Under the pieces are notes generated by a model, which saw only the letters and a program-made list of their open reading frames with translations, had not been told where the DNA came from and ran no database searches. Both the position numbers and the translations under genes were made by a program. A stretch of 64,000 nt of DNA, taken from Combretum micranthum. Taxonomy: Eukaryota > Streptophyta > Magnoliopsida > Myrtales > Combretaceae. Below, in pieces: positions 62,701-64,000 of the stretch. Each line of letters opens with the position of its first letter. Position 1 is the stretch's first letter. The stretch spans positions 868,001 to 932,000 of the forward strand of contig JAMXBD010000114.1 in the NCBI GenBank assembly GCA_024138025.1, written 5' to 3'.

Positions 62701-63636
62701 AGCATTAACATGTTCTTCTACTCTTACTTCCCTTATACCATTTCGGATATCCTATTAATTTGAAACATGAATCAATAGTATGACCCTTTTGATCAAAATT
62801 TCGACATTGTAACCTACTCTTTTTGAAGTCTTTCTTATCAAAAGCTACACGTTTAGTTGAAAACCATGAAGCTATTGCAAAAACATTAGAGGTCCATCTA
62901 CTATCATCAGACTTGAACCCTCTTTTTGTTTCTCTACTTGCAACACCAAATAGAAGGCTCTATTAACATAAGGCAAAGTATCTACAAACGAATTTGATTC
63001 CTAACAGCCTCAAAAGCATTAGAAAGTCCCATAAGAAACTGAATTAATTCCATTGAGAATCATATTCTTCTAAACGCTCATTTAAGGCACAATTACAAAA
63101 ATTATTTTGATCATTCATACACATCGGACACGAATGCATAGCTTGCAATTCATCAAAAAATAGTCTCAGTTTGTTATAATAGGCCGTGATAAACTAATTT
63201 CCATGCCTTAAATTTGAAATCTCATGTTGAATTGAACATTAGCTTGTCCGTACTAATCACTAACTTCTTTGCATAAATCCTTCATCTCAGTAATCATAGA
63301 GTTCAAAAGCCACCAACGTACCATGTAATCACAATATGTCCACTTAACAAAATCAGTATAACTTTCTTCACATTTAATAACTAATCCATTAAGAAAACCT
63401 AATTTAAGTTTAGCTTCCAAAGCCATTCTAATAAACCTACTTTAAGCTAGAAAATTGGAACCATTAAAGATGATGTTTCTTAAGATCATTCCTAGATTAT
63501 TAATGTCAAAAAGATACAACATATCAACTATCATCGTATTCGCCATAACTGCAAAAAAGAAATAAATCTTTCCATAGCAATCAAAGAGGAATTAAAGAAG
63601 ATTAATTGATGATGAAGAAGAAGAAGCACTAACCAT

Positions 63637-63648
63637 GCTCTGATACCA
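63637..63648 (-). other. Primer binding site of the minus-strand copia element
   Basis: The minus strand reads TGGTATCAGAGC, a perfect initiator-tRNA-Met PBS, 2 bp from the right LTR. Confidence 0.93.
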
Positions 63649-63650
63649 TG

Positions 63651-63942
63651 TGATGCAGCAGTTATGATGCAAAGAAATGAAGGAAATCATGGGCAGGAAA
63701 AAAAAAAAAAAAAGAGAATCACAAGCAGAACTTGGACAAACTTGAAGAAGAAAGCAAAGTAAAGTGATATAAGTAAATAAAAATTATGTCTAATCCAAGT
63801 TTGTTGCAAAGACATGCTAAGCTACTTATACTGTTAGAACTAACTAACTAACTATGTAAAACACAGCAAAACTAATCCAGCTCAGCTAATCCAACTAAGC
63901 AACGGTAATAATAAATAAATGGAACTTTACACAGATTTCACA
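63651..63942 (-). repeat. 5' LTR of the minus-strand copia element
   Basis: About 292 bp, from TGATGCAGCAG to CAGATTTCACA on the plus strand; partner of 57199-57466. A poly-A run at about 63700-63715 and an extra segment near its left end account for the length difference. Confidence 0.82.
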
Positions 63943-64000
63943 ACTCAAATGCACTTGAAGACCAATATCATATTTCAATCTTAGCAGATGAAATTGTAGA

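Larger units (their letters stand above)
57490..63546 (-). pseudogene. Copia gag-pol remnant
   Basis: Gag starts at an ATG at 63544-63546 (MANTMIVDMLYLF) and has a FNGSNFL block and LEAKLKLGFLNG, typical of copia gag. A stop in frame follows FNGSNFLA. Integrase pieces lie around 61400-61680 (HTDNGKEFVS, QQNGKVERKH). Reverse transcriptase spans 59812-60501, with VDVNIAFLHGSLDEEIYLLP and SLYGLKQAFRQW. The catalytic YVDD is YVHD here (about 60166-60174), so an active-site Asp is lost. RNase H-side sequence (WYLKGT, LDLSLFYARL, VSTSSMEVEY) is split by the insertion at 57997-59743. Multiple stops and frame changes make it non-functional. Confidence 0.82.
57199..63942 (-). mobile_element. Ty1/copia retrotransposon on the minus strand, decayed
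   Basis: Two short related LTRs (left 57199-57466, right 63651-63942) enclose a copia-order coding region on the minus strand, with the PBS next to the right LTR and the PPT next to the left one. A separate 1.75-kb element is inserted within the RT/RNase H region. The LTRs have many substitutions and the coding region many stops, so it is old and inactive. No TSD was found: GCAAG at the left, ACTCA at the right. Confidence 0.85.

Noticed and set aside
1..64000. A novel multi-gene or CRISPR-like system
   Set aside because: I looked for gene clusters, spaced repeats and shared regulatory sites on both strands. The repeats present are explained by transposons and local duplications.

Overview
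This is a window of plant nuclear DNA, most likely from a eudicot. It is AT-rich, has plant-type split-gene structure, and contains a plant bHLH factor, plant LTR-retrotransposon lineages, TRIM, SINE and MITE elements. I find one apparently intact protein-coding gene, one large intron-containing pseudogene, and several layers of repeats. No bacterial-style operon, CRISPR array, rRNA or bona fide tRNA gene was seen. I found no new multi-gene system; the value lies in the broken gene, the nested insertions and a few unusual residues.

Region by region. 1-2 kb: an intronless MYC2/bHLH14-like transcription factor gene, with a G-box, a TATA-like box and a short overlapping upstream ORF. It has Pro where this family normally has the DNA-contacting His of the basic region. 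2.8-6.5 kb: a duplicated block of about 1 kb, with a separated third fragment and a strong G-run tract. 7.2-10.3 kb, 20.3-23 kb and 41.9-45.5 kb: three diverged copies of one long LTR family, all in the same orientation. The last still carries the polypurine tract and end-of-pol junction of a Ty3/gypsy element on the minus strand. 12.7-16.2 kb: degenerate repeat DNA ending in an LTR-like terminus. 16.86-17.46 kb: a complete TRIM element with target-site duplication. 19-24.4 kb: remains of an Athila-like Ty3/gypsy element (PBS-like site, gag pseudogene) interrupted by the second long LTR, which itself holds a Tourist-like MITE. 24.66-30.30 kb: a complete Ty1/copia (Tnt1/Tork-like) element with two LTRs, PBS, PPT and a perfect TSD. 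Its gag-pol is broken mostly by single-base indels.

31.1-39.0 kb (minus strand): a glutamine-dependent NAD+ synthetase gene with 13 recognisable exons. It carries several in-frame stops and frameshifts, a 5-bp deletion that destroys the ATP-binding SGGxDS loop, lost splice acceptors and a 565-bp hAT-like MITE inside exon 12. It is therefore a non-processed pseudogene. 39-57 kb: mostly AT-rich repeat-derived DNA, with one tRNA-derived SINE, a foldback element, another terminal-inverted-repeat element and a Tourist-like MITE at 38.0 kb. 57.2-63.9 kb: a decayed minus-strand Ty1/copia element with short LTRs and a tRNA-iMet-type PBS. It is interrupted by a 1.75-kb LTR-like insertion with a clean 5-bp TSD.

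Splice sites were read by eye, using the known plant NAD synthetase protein family as a guide. Edges of old repeats are approximate.
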